Assembly (NCBI RefSeq): GCF_035046505.1
Contig: NC_089821.1
Location: 56,142,256-56,206,255 of the forward strand
DNA from: Tiliqua scincoides
Lineage: Eukaryota > Chordata > Lepidosauria > Squamata > Scincidae
Length of the DNA: 64,000 nucleotides
Direction: 5' to 3'
The notes beneath the pieces were generated by a model that did not search any database, was not told the DNA's origin, and worked only from the letters and a program-made list of their open reading frames with translations. Both the position numbers and the translations under genes were made by a program. How positions within the stretch are numbered: the stretch's first letter is position 1; each line of letters opens with the position of its first letter. This document shows, piece after piece, positions 23,552-35,500 of the stretch.

Positions 23552-23835
23552 AGTAGACCTGGGCTCCAAGTGCAGGCGGGAGCCCAGGTCTACCCAGCTG
23601 ATAGACCTGGACTCCAAGTCCAGGCAGGAGCCCAGGTCTACCCACTTGGTATACGTGGGCTCCAAGTGCAGGCAGGAGCTCAGGTCAACCCAGCCAGTAG
23701 ATCTGGGCTCTAATTTCAGGCAGGAGCAGCTGGTAGACCTGGGCTCCAAGTACAGACGGGAGCCCAGCTCTACCCAGCCAGCAAACCTTGGTCACAGAGG
23801 CCGTGTGAAATCAGGAGCCCAGGTCTACCTGCCTG
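23552..23835. repeat. 48-bp minisatellite with internal palindrome
   Basis: Successive TAGACCTGGGCTCC-like starts at 23554, 23602, 23650, 23698, 23734 and 23782 give a 48-bp period, with one 36-bp unit. Each unit contains AGACCTGGGCTCC and its approximate reverse complement GGAGCCCAGGTCT, so single units can fold. Because 48 is a multiple of 3, both strands show spurious 16-residue protein repeats. The array abuts the CpG island. Confidence 0.85.
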
Positions 23836-23879
23836 GTTGACCAGGGCTCTGGAGTTGGTAGTGCTCATGGCCACCCCCA

Positions 23880-24560
23880 ACACAAACACTGGCTCAGGCC
23901 CTGGCCTCATCCCTTCTTCCTTTTCCAGCCCACGGAGTGGGAGGAGGAGGAGTGGAGGCGGGTGCCCGCTGCTGCCTCAGCTGAACTCACGGAGGGGCAG
24001 CCAGCGGTGCCACCACGGAGCACTGCGAGCAGGGAAGGCGCGCAGCGCGTGCGGGGGAGAAGTGGGCTCCTCCTGGTCCCCGCTGGGAGAGCAGAGCGCT
24101 CAGCACAAAGAGACCCCTGGCCCTCCGCCGCGCGCGCCCTTCCAGGCCCCCTTGGCTCTCACACCGCACCCAGCCCGGGCCGCGTTCGCGTTCTCCGGCT
24201 GCCTGCTTGCATGGGGAGCTCGTGCCAGCGCGCGCTGCTCCGCGCAACTCCACCAAAGTTCCAGCCGCGAGCCTTGGGGCGCCCCGGAAGCACCTGCTGC
24301 TGCTGCGAAGAAACGCCCAGCCTTGCGCGCTCCGCACCGGACGGCCTGCAGCCGGCTCAGCCCATCTCCTCCGAGAAACAGGACCCACCAGGAGAGAAAG
24401 CGGGGACCCGGGAGGGCAGTGCAGGGGAAGATGGGAAATGTAGTCTTTGCGGCACAGGCGAGGGAGCCACCACTCTTGCACGGCTCTCTCTTTGGGGGGC
24501 TGACTCGGCTCACCAACACCCGTTCTTCGCTGACTCTGCGCTGCATCCCTTTTAGGGTGC
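23880..24560. promoter_or_regulatory. CpG island, candidate promoter
   Basis: The segment is strikingly rich in G+C and CpG (CGCGCGCGC-type runs near 24130 and 24230) compared with an otherwise AT-leaning, CpG-poor window. It lies about 4.2 kb upstream of the minus-strand pseudophosphatase start codon, which needs at least one more 5' exon. A potential minus-strand donor (CCTCC followed by GTGAGT) sits at 23990. Direction of transcription is inferred; a bidirectional or plus-strand non-coding transcript is also possible. Long open frames across it are expected from high GC and are not taken as genes. Confidence 0.7.
24432..24444 (-). promoter_or_regulatory. ZNF143-type promoter motif ACTACATTTCCCA
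   Basis: On the minus strand this 13-mer fits the conserved vertebrate promoter motif ACTAYRNNNCCCR, associated with ZNF143/Staf near transcription starts. Its position inside the CpG island supports a minus-strand or bidirectional promoter there. A single motif match can occur by chance. Confidence 0.5.
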
Positions 24561-24605
24561 AAAGCTGTTCCCAATGCAGACCTCCCTTTCAGTCTAAGGA
24601 ACTCG

Positions 24606-25088
24606 GAGTCCAGGTCTACTCAGAAGTAAGTCTCATTATAGTCAATAGGGTTTACTCCCAGGAAAGTGTGGCTAGGATGCCATCCTATCCCACTTTGCAG
24701 CCCCGACGTCAGGGAGCAAATGATCCCTTACCTGGAGGAGGCCTCTGTGATTGCCTCCCCACCACAGGATGCAGCACACACCCCATTGGCATGGCTGGAA
24801 AATTGGATAGGATTGGGCTCTCAGGCTACAGTGCTATCCACACTTTCCTGGGAGTAAGCCATATTGACTATAATGGAATTTACATCTGAGTAGACATTTG
24901 TAGGATTAGGCTCTCAGGGTCAAATCCTATCCAGTTTTCCAGCGACAGCAGTGCAGCTGTGTCAATGGGGCATGCGCTGCCTCCTGTCGTGGGGGGGGGG
25001 GGCAATCAAGTTAGGGAATGTTTGTTCCCTTTCTTCAAGGCTGCATTTCAGCTGTATTGACACTCAGCAGCTGGATAGGATTGGGCCC
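24606..25088. mobile_element. Cluster of four Harbinger-like MITE copies
   Basis: In order: a 90-bp-family fragment (24606-24682), a truncated short MITE (about 24677-24820, ending GGATTGGGCTC), another 90-bp-family copy (24823-24910) and a short MITE (24917-25088, GGGTCAAATCC to GGATTGGGCCC with flanks TCA and TCC). They abut almost without spacer, directly after the CpG island. Confidence 0.75.
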
Positions 25089-25193
25089 TCCATCTTTTAA
25101 AACAGCAGCAAGTACTGTCCTGAAAGCACTATCTTCAAATACGTTTTTCCTCTTTTGCTTTGAAAGTACTGTTTTTACTCATAAAGTCTATGT

Positions 25194-26077
25194 CAGTGTT
25201 TCTCAACTAGTGGAACAGGTACCACTGATGATATCTGAGGAGGTGTCTGGTGGTACTTGCAGGACCCCTGGACATCTGCTGCCCAGCTGTGATACCAGCA
25301 ACACAATCTGACAAACAGCAGTAGAAGGCTTAGCTCCACAGTCAGAGCTCCTGTGTGAACATAAGAACAGCCCCACTGGATCAGGCCATAGGCCCTTCAA
25401 GTCCAGCTTCCTGTATCTCACAGGAAATGGCCCACCAAATGCCCCAGGGAGCACACCAGATAACAAGAGACCTGCATCCTGGTGCCCTCCCTTGCATCTG
25501 ACATAGCCCATTTCTAAAATCAGGAGGTTGCACATATGCATCATGGCTTGTAACCCATAATGGATTTTTCCTCCAGAAACTTGTCCCTTTTAAAGGCATC
25601 TAGGCCAGATGCTGTCACCACAGAGCAACAACAAGCTGAGTAAAGAAATATTTTCTTTTGTCTGTCCTAACTCTCCCAACACTCAATTTTAGTGGATGTC
25701 CCCTGGTTCTGGTGTTATGTGAGAGTGTAAAGAGCATCTCTCTATCCACTTTATCCTTCCCATGCATAATTTTGTACGTCTCAATCATGTCCCCCTCTCA
25801 GGGACCTCTTTTCTAGGCTGAAGAGGCCCAAACGCCATAACCTTTCCTCATAAGGAAGGTGCCCCAGCCCAGTAATCATCTTAGTAATTAAAAAGTGTAC
25901 ATTTTTGTATGTTGAAAAAAGCCCTCCTGTCTGCTCTGAACCTCTTACCAATGTTTGTAGTGTCACCTCTGGCCTCCCAACCTGGAAGTAACTGGCAATG
26001 ATGTAACTTCCAATAGTACTTTCAATAGGAGGACCATGTGAAGTGGTACAACAGGAAACAAACTTTGAGAAATGCTG
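25194..26077. mobile_element. hAT-like non-autonomous element split by a CR1 copy
   Basis: It starts CAGTGTTTCTCAAC and ends TTTGAGAAATGCTG. Both sides carry the identical 8-bp duplication GTCTATGT (25186-25193 and 26078-26085). Internal text matches, in reverse orientation, the element at 7296-7644. Without the CR1 insert it would be about 330 bp. Confidence 0.85.
25357..25915 (-). mobile_element. CR1-type LINE 3' end inserted in a hAT-like element
   Basis: It shows the same 3' sequence as the copy at 29248-30060 (ATAAGAACAG, CTGGATCAGGCCATAGG, TTTTCCTCCAGAAACTTGTCC) but with small deletions and no long frame. The flanks on both sides belong to the hAT-like element 25194-26077, so the CR1 arrived later. 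Confidence 0.85.
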
Positions 26078-26100
26078 GTCTATGTAAATTTAATCCTGCA

Positions 26101-26276
26101 GTATTGGCAACCTTCAGTCTCGAAAGACTATGGTATCGCGCTCTGAAAGGTGGTTCTGGCACAGCGTCTAGTGTGGCTGAAAAGGCCAATCCGGGAGTGA
26201 CAATCCCTTCCACACCGGGAGCAAGTGCAGTCTGTCCCTGGTCTGTCTCCCTGGCTATGGGCCTTCCTTCTTTGAA
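26101..26276 (-). mobile_element. Second copy of the C2H2-tailed repeat
   Basis: It is nearly identical in reverse to 8290-8475, including the TTGGCAACCTTCAGTC start and the CTATGGGCCTTCC end. High identity suggests a recently active family. Confidence 0.8.
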
Positions 26277-28032
26277 TTGGTTAATCAGATAAGCCCAGAT
26301 TTTGTCATATCCATATTAAGATCTGGCTAGACAGCATAGAAACCATTATATGTTCATATATTTTCTAATTCTGTGTTTCTTAGCTAAAGTATTAAAACAA
26401 TGGAGTCATACCATGTTATGGGCGAAATAAACCCTTTGATGTCCCTCTGGTTTGGCTCCATTGAGCATGTAAGGGGCTGGAAAACCTACAGCCAGGTAAA
26501 TGAGTCCAATGAATAGCCAAATGGGCTATTTAAGAGGTTCAGGAATGGTGAGTGGTTTCTCACTGTGCATACAAATTACAAGGGTAGAAACTTTGCATTG
26601 AAGCTGACTTGGCAGTCTTTCCAAGTTGGATAACAAAAATGCCGACTCATTTGAAAACCGCTTTGTCAGGGGGTCTTGCTGAACTTTGCAATTCTGAATG
26701 TTATACTGTACATGATTTTGCTGTTCACATCAAATATATAAACACGAGATACGAAGGTGAGAATATCAGTTGCAGGATATATTTTAAACTGTTTTTATTT
26801 TACAGCATTTTTTTACACTGCCAACTGTATAATCAGTTGACTGTGGCTGCAATCCTAACCTCACTTTCCTGGGAGTAAGACCCATTGAACATAACAGGAC
26901 TTACTTCTGAGTAGACCTGATTAGGATTGTGCCCTGTCTCACATTGCATGTAACAGCCTGAAATTACCTGTCCCTGCTCACTGAGCAAACAGACACCTTT
27001 GAAGTGGTCGTTCTCTTATGTTTAACAAGAGGAGAGCAACTATCCCTATTTATCCCAGCATAGGTTTTTCTGATGAGTGTTTGCTGGTGTCTGCCTTGTT
27101 GATGATGGTCCTCTTTTTTGGACAGGGAATAATTCCTTTTGCTATACAAACCATTTTATGTACATTTTTGTTGAAAAGTGGTACAGTATATACATTTTAA
27201 TTAAAATAACAATAAAGTAGAAAATATGTATCACAATCTAATCACAGTTAAGCAAGCCCTGTTGCTTCCATCAGGAGAGGTTAAGCACATGCACAGAGTT
27301 GAAATCAGTGGGGCTTAAGAGAACTACATTTTGGATAGTCTTTCTGGGTAGTATGTTAGTGATGTCATGGGAGATCAGTCTGATGACCAGCCAGAACAAT
27401 CAATTTTAGTCCAGTTATCTTTGAAGTAACAATTAGGAGACATCTGACTATTTTTACAATACAGGTCACATAGATTTGTAACAAAAAATTGGTTAGGTTT
27501 TCTTTGGAACACTAAGCAAGAACTTCTGAAAGAAAATATACAGAATTGAATTACACTTACCTAGTTTAAAAAGCAAGCAGACCACCAACCTTATTACTTT
27601 GCTTCCTTGTCTATCCCTGTTGCTAACACTAGCCAGCTTGCAGCTACTGCTGGGCTGCCTGGATAAATCAAACAGGCAAACTGCTTCAATCACGTATGAA
27701 GGTTCTGTTCCTCCACAATGCTGATTATGATTGGCTGGTCACTGCTGACTTCGGGTATCCAAGATACTGCTCTCACTATATGGTGCCATACGTCACTGCT
27801 TGAGATCCAGAGATACAAACTCTTTGCTAGTTTGTTGCACAAATATAGATTGGAAGGTACTGTTTCTAGCATCTTACAAATCAAATTGAAGATAATAAAA
27901 CCCACAGGGGATAAGTGAGAAGCTCTCACATGCTTCATGAAGCATCCTGGATAGATAGAAAATATAACCACTTAAGGCAAAGCATCCCTTGACTTCTAAA
28001 TGTCTTGATAGTAGAAGGGTCAATATCTTCTC
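26277..28032. other. No gene recognised
   Basis: An AT-leaning stretch with one MITE (26845-26933). No exon or RNA gene is seen. Confidence 0.5.
26845..26933. mobile_element. 90-bp Harbinger-like hairpin MITE
   Basis: It runs from GGCTGCAATCCTAACC through GGGAGTAAGACCCATTG and GGACTTACTTCTGAG to TTAGGATTGTGCC. It has the same architecture as the copy at 2519-2608. I did not find a duplication. Confidence 0.75.
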
Positions 28033-28035
28033 TTA

Positions 28036-28125
28036 CAGCACAAACCTAAGCATGTATACTCAGAAGTAAGCCTCACTGAATTCAATGGCACTTACTCCCA
28101 GATACGTGTGTATAGGATTAGAGCC
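28036..28125. mobile_element. 90-bp Harbinger-like hairpin MITE
   Basis: TTA lies on both sides (28033-28035 and 28126-28128). The core CAGAAGTAAGCCTCACTG is mirrored by AATGGCACTTACTCC. The right-hand TTA is also the left-hand TTA of the next element, 28129-28579. Confidence 0.82.
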
Positions 28126-28128
28126 TTA

Positions 28129-28579
28129 GGGCCCAATCCTAACCAGTGTGCACCAGCTAACCGCTGGTGCGCACTGTCGCAAACATGCCATAAGGTACGT
28201 TTGCGGGCCCTAGCACCAGTGGAGCACCGGGTGCTAGCCCAGAACTGTAGGGGCGTGGAGGAGGCAGGAAGGAGTCATTCTGGGGCAGGAGGAGGCGGAG
28301 GGAGAATGAGGAGGGGGCGTTCTGGGGGGAGGGAGCATGGCAGGAGGGAGGCGGGACCAGTGGAGCTTTGCTCCATGCTGTCCACTCAACATGGAGGCTC
28401 TGAATTCTACACCAACCCTTGGGTCACCATAGAATTGAGTAGCCCCATTGCAGGGCTACTCGCCTTACCTGAGGGAAGGGGACAAAAGTCCCCTTCTCCC
28501 GAGGAGGCAGTAGTGGCTGCCTGGGGCATGCTAGATGCATGCATGCAGCCCGTGCACCAGGCAGCTCATGACTGGGCTG
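28129..28579. mobile_element. Long Harbinger-like MITE (451 bp)
   Basis: It runs from GGGCCCAATCCTAACC to GACTGGGCTG and is flanked by TTA (28126-28128, 28580-28582). It contains GTCGCAAACATGCCATAAGG. Confidence 0.84.
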
Positions 28580-29247
28580 TTACTTATTGCAATATTGATC
28601 TATTAGATGGTGATGGTAGCAGTTGCGGTCCATGCATGTTTCTAGTAATACAGCAAGCATATTTTCCTACTCAGCACAGAGGATAAAAATACAATATATT
28701 CACTGTGTTACATTGAGCATGCTTATTCATGGCTGGGCCTAAAGAAAATAAATTAAAGGTCTAATTTCTAACTAACCCCGCATCACTGACGCAGCCATGC
28801 CAACACTGCATCCTTTAGTGGGGGTCAGTCATGGAGACGGTCTTATCAGCTGAAACCCAGAAGTGGGGTTTAAAGGCCCTCTGGAGGCTTCAGAAGGTCT
28901 TTGGAGGGCGAGGCAGTCTGCATGCAACCTCCCTGGCCTTCCGAAGGCCTCTGGATGGCAGGGGACACTCAGCATGGGGGGGGCACCCTGTGGTCCTGGC
29001 CCCAGGTGGCACAGGGGCCAGGATTGACAGTGCGGATACCTCCTCAAGGTAAGAGAACTTTCATTCCTTTATCTCACGGTAGGCATCTGCTTCACCAGTG
29101 GGCCTCCTCAGATCTACACCAGCTTATTTTGCTGGTGTAAGTCCAAGGAGAATAAGTGAGGGGGCATGGGAGTAGGATCCCGGGACAGGTCCACTGCTCC
29201 CTCCCCCCATTCTGTCTCCCGCCCTCCTTGACTAGAAACTCCACATA

Positions 29248-30060
29248 AGAACATAAGAACAGCACCACTGGATCAGGCCATAGGCCCATCTAGTCCAGCT
29301 TCCTGTATCTCACAGCGGCCCACCAAATGCCCCAGGGAGCACACCAGATAACAAGAGACCTCATACTGGTGCCCTGCCTTGCATCTGGCATTCTGACATA
29401 GCCCATTTCTAAAATCAGGAGGTTGCGCATACACATCATGGCTTGTAACCTGTAATGGATTTTTCCTCCAGAAACTTGTCCAATCCCCTTTTAAAGGCAT
29501 CCAGGCCAGATACCGTCACCACATCCTGTGGCAAGGAGTTCCACAGACCAACCACACGCTGAGTAAAGAAATATTTTCTTTTGTCTGTTCTAACTCTCCC
29601 AACACTCAATTTGAGTGGATGTCCCCTGGTTCTGGTATTATGTGAGAGTGTAAAGAGCATCTCCCTATCCACTCTGTCCATCCCCTGCATAATTTTGTAT
29701 GTCTCAATCATGTTCCCCCTCAGGCGTCTCTTTTCTAGGCTGAAGAGGCCCAAACGCCGTAGCCTTTCCTCGTAAGGAAGGTGCCCCAGCCCCGTAATCA
29801 TCTTAGTCGCTCTCTTTTGCACCTTTTCCATTTCCACTATGTCTTTTTTGAGATGCGGCGACCAGAACTGGACACAATACTCCAGGTGTGGCCTTACCAT
29901 AGATTTGTACAACAGCATTATAATACTAGCCATTTTGTTCTCAATACCTTTCCTAATGATCCCAAGCATAGAATTGGCCTTCTTCACTGCCGCCGCACAT
30001 TGGGTCGACACTTTCATCGACCTGTCCACCACCACCTCAAGATCTCTCTCCTGATCTCCT
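29248..30060 (-). mobile_element. CR1-type LINE, 3' end
   Basis: The minus-strand frame of about 210 codons reads DLEVVVDRSMKVSTQCAAAV, GIENKMASIIMLLYKSMVRPHLEY, then VVGLWNSLPQDVV, the usual C-terminal part of CR1 ORF2. It is followed by a 3' end with GGATCAGGCC on the plus strand and ATAAGAACAT repeats. The intact frame over this stretch suggests a fairly young copy. It is 5'-truncated. Confidence 0.9.
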
Positions 30061-31687
30061 CCCCCTGTTCCTCCCACCACCCATCCTCCAGTGCTGGTTT
30101 TCCTGAGCTCCTGTGGGCAGCCAGTAGTGGCAGGCTGCTCATACCATCACCATAAATGGTAGCAGTTCCAAAATGACTGCTGGGGACATGACGCACACAC
30201 TGCAATTTACAATACATTTTACAATTCACAATTTACTATTTACAGTAGCAGAACTGCTGTTGTAAATAGTCAGGATTTGGCTGTAAAAGCTATTTGTCAT
30301 TCCCTGCTTGTGTTCCATTCTAACCATTGCCGTGAAGGGCTCCAGTCCTCCAGGCTCAGCCATCATTTGGTCCCCTTAATGCATAATGCTTCAGCCCATG
30401 TTGGTCAACTGTCAATTGTCATAGTGGACTAGGTGGAAGTATACCACCCAGTGGTGCAACACTGGCACTAGCTACCTATGGACTTCTAGGGCCACTTCAA
30501 GGCTTTAAATGATGAACACCCAGTAACCTCTCTTTTCCCTCACAATCTCTGAGATCAGCTGAGGGCACTATTTTAATAAAACAACCTTTGCACCAAATAA
30601 ACACTTAGCAAGGCCACAAAAAGAAACACCCAGCCTTTGACTCCTTCCCTTTGGAAGCCTGTCAGAGTAGAAACCAAAGCATTTCTTAGAAGCATGGTAA
30701 CATGTATCCGATTGGAGTGTCTTTTTCCTTTGAAGGCTAGGATTAACCCAACAGAATATGAGGATCTGAAAAGAATTTTTGGGTTTGTCTGAATGTTATT
30801 TTGTTTGAGTGGGATTTTTAGGGGTTTTAATTCATAACCCATCCCAAGACCAGCAGTCTGGAAGGAAAAAACACATATACAGTGGAAATACAAGAATGGC
30901 GCATGGAGTAATTCATGAAAATAATGGAAAACGATTGCAAGTATAAGGATTGCATGTTCCTGCACTTTTGATTGTGCAGTTCAGTGCAGTGATTGACTCT
31001 CAGTTCAGGAAGCCATGCTAAAGAGAGAGAAAATGGGGGCAGAGTTGTGTGGGATAGTGAACCCCCCCCCAGTAATCAATTGTTGGAACCATGCCATTAT
31101 ACTGACCCTGTTAAACACAATCTTTGGATTGGATTGGGACTGATGAGTGCAAGAATTAGCATAGTTTCAGTATGTTTTGTGGGTGGAAAGAAGCAATTAG
31201 TCAGTGTGCCTGCCACCCCAAAAATACTCCATCTAGGATCAACCCAAGGAAAAGAAAGCCCAAACCAAACCACAAAGACTAGCAGCAGGGGCAGCAGCAC
31301 TGATGTAGGCATCCCTTTGGTCCCTGGAGAACAATGAACTAGCACTACAAAGTCCATCTGCTATGCCCCCTCCACCCAGCCAGCCACATTCAGTATTGCT
31401 CACTACATTTGCCTCATTTGAAAAGGCTCTTTAACATCGACCTAAAAATAACTAGTCCCAGTGTTGAAAGGAACATTTACTTGTTGCTTTGTATTTAACA
31501 GTTTACAAATGTTTGCCTTATGGTCAGATCTGCAATGTAATTATTTTAAGGATATTAACATAGACAGCTATCATGATAGAAACTGTGCTTATTTTTGGGT
31601 TCTTCTCTTTAGGCCTGGTGGAAACACCTGCTCCGCACAAATGGGATGCTGCCCTACCCACATCATATTAGCAACATGACTCAGAAT
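30061..31687. other. No gene recognised
   Basis: Intergenic DNA between the CR1 copy and the hAT-like element next to SYT8. Nothing is supported. Confidence 0.5.
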
Positions 31688-31984
31688 CAGGGTGACCAGA
31701 TGCCCTCTTTTTCCAGGACATGTGCCTCGTGTCCTGGAAAACAACTTAAATATCCTCCTTTTCGCCTAGAGCAGTCCCTGCATAATTAATAAATTATATG
31801 TAATAAATTATAAGTGATATAGTTTTAAATTTAATAATAAGGAATATAGTGTTTAAATTAACCACATAAAATCAATATACAAGTGTTTTTAGCTTTTATG
31901 TTGTCATGTCCTACATTATCTTTGAATGTCCCACTTTTTGGGGTGTCTGGTCCTCTTTTGCAGTTATGACATCTGGTCACCCTG
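31688..31984. mobile_element. hAT-like element with CAGGGTGACCAGATG termini
   Basis: The left end CAGGGTGACCAGATG and right end CATCTGGTCACCCTG are perfect 15-bp inverted repeats around an AT-rich 270-bp interior. CTCTTTTTCCAGGACA-like words are also mirrored inside. The flanking 8-mers match only partly. It lies just downstream of SYT8 and may fall in its 3' UTR. Confidence 0.8.
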
Positions 31985-32362
31985 CTCGAACCACATCTTG
32001 GACCAGAAGTACAACTGTGGGGGACGTTCTGTTTCTCAAAACAGGCGTAGCCACATCTCCAATTGATCATGACGTTACACAGCCAGGGGTAGCTTCAAGG
32101 GTTGACCAGATGGATCCTGGCCATGGGTCCACAGCCATTAGAGGGCCTACGTGGCCAGCCCCTGAAGCCTCAGTGGCAGTGGCAGCTATGGGTCCAAGCT
32201 GGGCTTTGCTTCAGGCCTGCAGCAACTTGATGCTAGCACTGCACATACGTGTAGTACAACATATTACTAGTTCTTCCTTTGGAAACTTGTCCTTTCATCC
32301 TAAAACAAGTGTGGGCTGCATTTCCTTATCATGGAGAGGAACAGAGAAAGCTGTCTCTTTTT

Positions 32363-32596
32363 TTAGCTCTTGGGCAGTGGCAGCTTGAAGCGGGTCTTCA
32401 GCCCCACAGTTTTGTCAACTTCTTCCACAGGTTGGAGGCTGTGCCACTGTGCTACAGGCCTGCGGGGATTGGCCAGCATATCTGACCAATGACGCAGCTG
32501 GTTGCCTGTTGCTCTGCAGCCCAGGAACACTTTGCCAATCTGGTCGTCTTTTGTCACTTTGTCATGATCCCAGACTGAAATCACCAGGTCTACATT
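32363..32596 (-). CDS. SYT8: SYT8 last coding exon
   Basis: The acceptor CCTTTCTAG is followed by residues 324-400 and a TAA stop. The segment includes [13 protein letters not shown] (D333, D335, then D341), [16 protein letters not shown]-like spacing, VAQWHSL and the terminal LPLPKS. The tail after WHSL is longer than in SYT1/SYT2 and matches the mammalian SYT8 tail pattern as I remember it. Confidence 0.94.
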   Translation of the reverse strand, partial: NVDLVISVWDHDKVTKDDQIGKVFLGCRATGNQLRHWSDMLANPRRPVAQWHSLQPVEEVDKTVGLKTRFKLPLPKS

Positions 32597-35500
32597 CTAG
32601 AAAGGAGACACAAAGCAATGGTATGGTGTGAGAATGCAAAATAAGAGAGAATGATGAACAATCTAAGTTTAGAGAAAATAAATGTTTTCACACTGCTGAT
32701 GTGATGCATCATGCACCCTCTCCCACATGATTTCCTGAATATAAAGGCACTGTTTATGTATGACAGCAAATGCATGGAAGCTGATTTGCAATGAGTTCAT
32801 CATCCCACAGCATAGCTGTAATTTTTAAAGACCTACCATGTGAACAGTCCCAATCACAGTCCCCTACTATTCAGTAGTTGTTCCTACTTTAGGCAGGCAC
32901 CCACTGAATGATAAAGGGATCCATGGGACCACCCCTTATGGTGCAAAGCTTTGTAAGTGTCATGGAATAAAGTCATAAATAAGCAATTTAAAACCACTGC
33001 AGAAATAGTTGTGGGGCATCTCCTTTTTTAGCCCCAATTCATACACGGTAAGTATGTCTGAGGGACTCGTTAATTTTTGAATTTGAACTTTGACTTTGTT
33101 GGACACAGAATAATGCTATCCTTTGGCAGCATACAAGAGACACAGTAAGAAAGATGGGGTGGCCTTGCTATCTCATCTTCAGTCATCCAAGCATAATTCA
33201 ATACTGCATAATCCAAGCATAATTCAACAACTGACACTCCTGGAGCTGGTCTGAGCTAGAGGATCATATGTACAGGCAATATAGCCGCCTTGGGTGCCCT
33301 TAGGTGTGGGGAGAAAGGCGGAATATAAATCGAATAAATAAATAAAATATGTATTAAGCTGTCTAGAGCAGTGGTTTTCAACTGTGCTGTGCCATATTGG
33401 TGTGCCACAGGAGCTTGAGGGAGGATCATATATTAGTAGGGCCATTGGGGGATATGAGTCCCTGGCCAGCAGTTTGGTGTGCCTGTCAATTGTCAAAAAA
33501 CTGATGGTGTGCCTTCACAATTTTATCACCTTCTCAGTATGCCATGAGAAGGTTGAAAATTGCTGGTCTATAGTCATCATTTCTTAGAAATGTGCACCTG
33601 CCTTTCAGTGATGTCCACTAGAGGCAGGATAAGGTGGAAGGGGGACCCTACCTGAATCAGGTTAAAGGGCACATCAAAACCAAATGCCTCATTGAAGTAG
33701 GGGCTTAATGTGCTTTTCTTGACACTCGTTTTCTTTTTCTTCCATTTCTTTTTGTTCAGAATAAGCTGCACTTTAACATAGGGATCTAGTAAAAAGTAAG
33801 AGAAAGAGAGAGATAGAAACAGTTGAACCTTGATGATGAAAAATGCATATAGAGCTACAATGGGAGGCAATACAGGATTTCTGTTCGGCTCCCTTGAGGG
33901 TTGAGCCTGTCACGCTTTCAAGACACACCCTGGCTTCTTCATCGCCACAGAGCTTTTATCAGTCAGTGTGGTAGAGTGACTAGGGCGATGGTAGCTTTGA
34001 ATGAGATCTCTTGCTCACTAAGCTTGTTTAGATAACCTTCCACAAATCATGGTCCCTCAGCCTTACCTATCTGAAAGGTTTGGTGTGAAGCTAAGAGCCT
34101 AGTCCTATTCCCTGCCACACTACTGTATGTAGCCACACCAACAGAGCACATGCTGCATGCTATGGTGGGAACAACCAGAAGGCAGAGGAGAGGTAAATAA
34201 AAAAGCTTTTACTTTCTCTTCAGTGGGCCTTCTGGCCATCTATCAGTTTCCTCAGACCTACGCCATGTAGCTTGCATGTGTTCAAGGAAGGGGGCAAGGG
34301 AGGCTGAAAAAATGGGAAGGGGGCAAGGACACTTAATACTTTTTTCAAGGACAGCAGAAGATACAAGGACTATCAAGGTAGCTGGTATGGTGTCCAGCAT
34401 AAATTAGATCTTAAATTAGATCTAAGAAGATCCTAGACATAGATTTTATCTGAACAATGCCTGTTAATGAGTCTCTGCATCTGTTTCATCATGTTCCTTT
34501 GCTTTGCATCAAGAGCTCCAGCTACATCCTTTCCCATTACCTGATAATCCATGTGCATCCATCCGCTTGAGTTTTTTGGCTTCCAAGATGACCACAGTTA
34601 ATTTGCTGGTGCTGGGGACATATCGGAGTGAGAAACATATCTCCCCAAGGCGCTCTTGCTATTACAAGACAAGGCAGGAGGAAGAAGAACGATAACTAAG
34701 ATCAATAGCAGGTATAAGCAGAAACTAAAAGGCCCAATGCTGGACTACCAAGGCTGCCTGGAAGCCATGATCCTTGCCCCAGAAGCCCTTCTCTTGATCT
34801 CAGAGCAAGAAACTTATGATGACACAGAGGTGAACTAAGTACCCTCCAAATGCACTCAATGAGACTTTCTCTCCTGTTAAATTGATCATGCAAGAAAAAA
34901 CTCCCTCTTTTGGGAAGCTATAGAACATTCTGATGCTAATGCCCAAGCTGACCTGAAGAGACGAGAAGAGGAAAAACAGACATGATACGAGAAATCCAAG
35001 ATGGAATCTTCAGACATTTTAAGAAAATGTTTTAAGCAGACATACGGAGCTCTGATCGTCATCAGAGCAGAGCACTGAGAGATGGAGTTCTCAACTCCTT
35101 TCTTGCACCCTTTCCCCAACTTAAAGCACCCCTCCCAAATGAGAATCTAGATTTGTGATGTCCCAGGAGGCAATCACCATGAAGCACAGCTGGTTTCTGC
35201 TGAAGATTACACATCCAAGGCTCCTCGAACTCAGCCATATAGGGAAGACTGGTTGAAAACAGGTGGAGAGTACATTTCCACAGTGGCCCCTGCCACTGAA
35301 ATTAGGTTAATTTTAACTTTGGTGTTGTGTCTCTTTTGTCATTCATGGCTGCCACACAGTGCCCTCTAGGGGAATATTCAGTTTCTGCAGAAATTATAAC
35401 ATAAAAATTGCCTCTCTGGGGTCAAAGGGCTCTTTCTGCCATCAGCCTGTCTCCAATAGTGGCCCATCAGATGGTGCAGAGTTGTACGTGTTTAAAAAAC

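Noticed and set aside
23330-23749. Protein with 16-residue repeats
   Set aside because: It results from a 48-bp minisatellite whose period is divisible by three; both strands show it.
23837-24889. 350-codon plus-strand frame
   Set aside because: It spans the CpG island and then repeat DNA; GC-rich sequence rarely contains stops, the product is low-complexity Ala/Pro/Arg, and no domain is visible.
29436-30080. 214-codon minus-strand gene
   Set aside because: It is the C-terminus of a CR1 reverse-transcriptase polyprotein followed by the CR1 3' tail.
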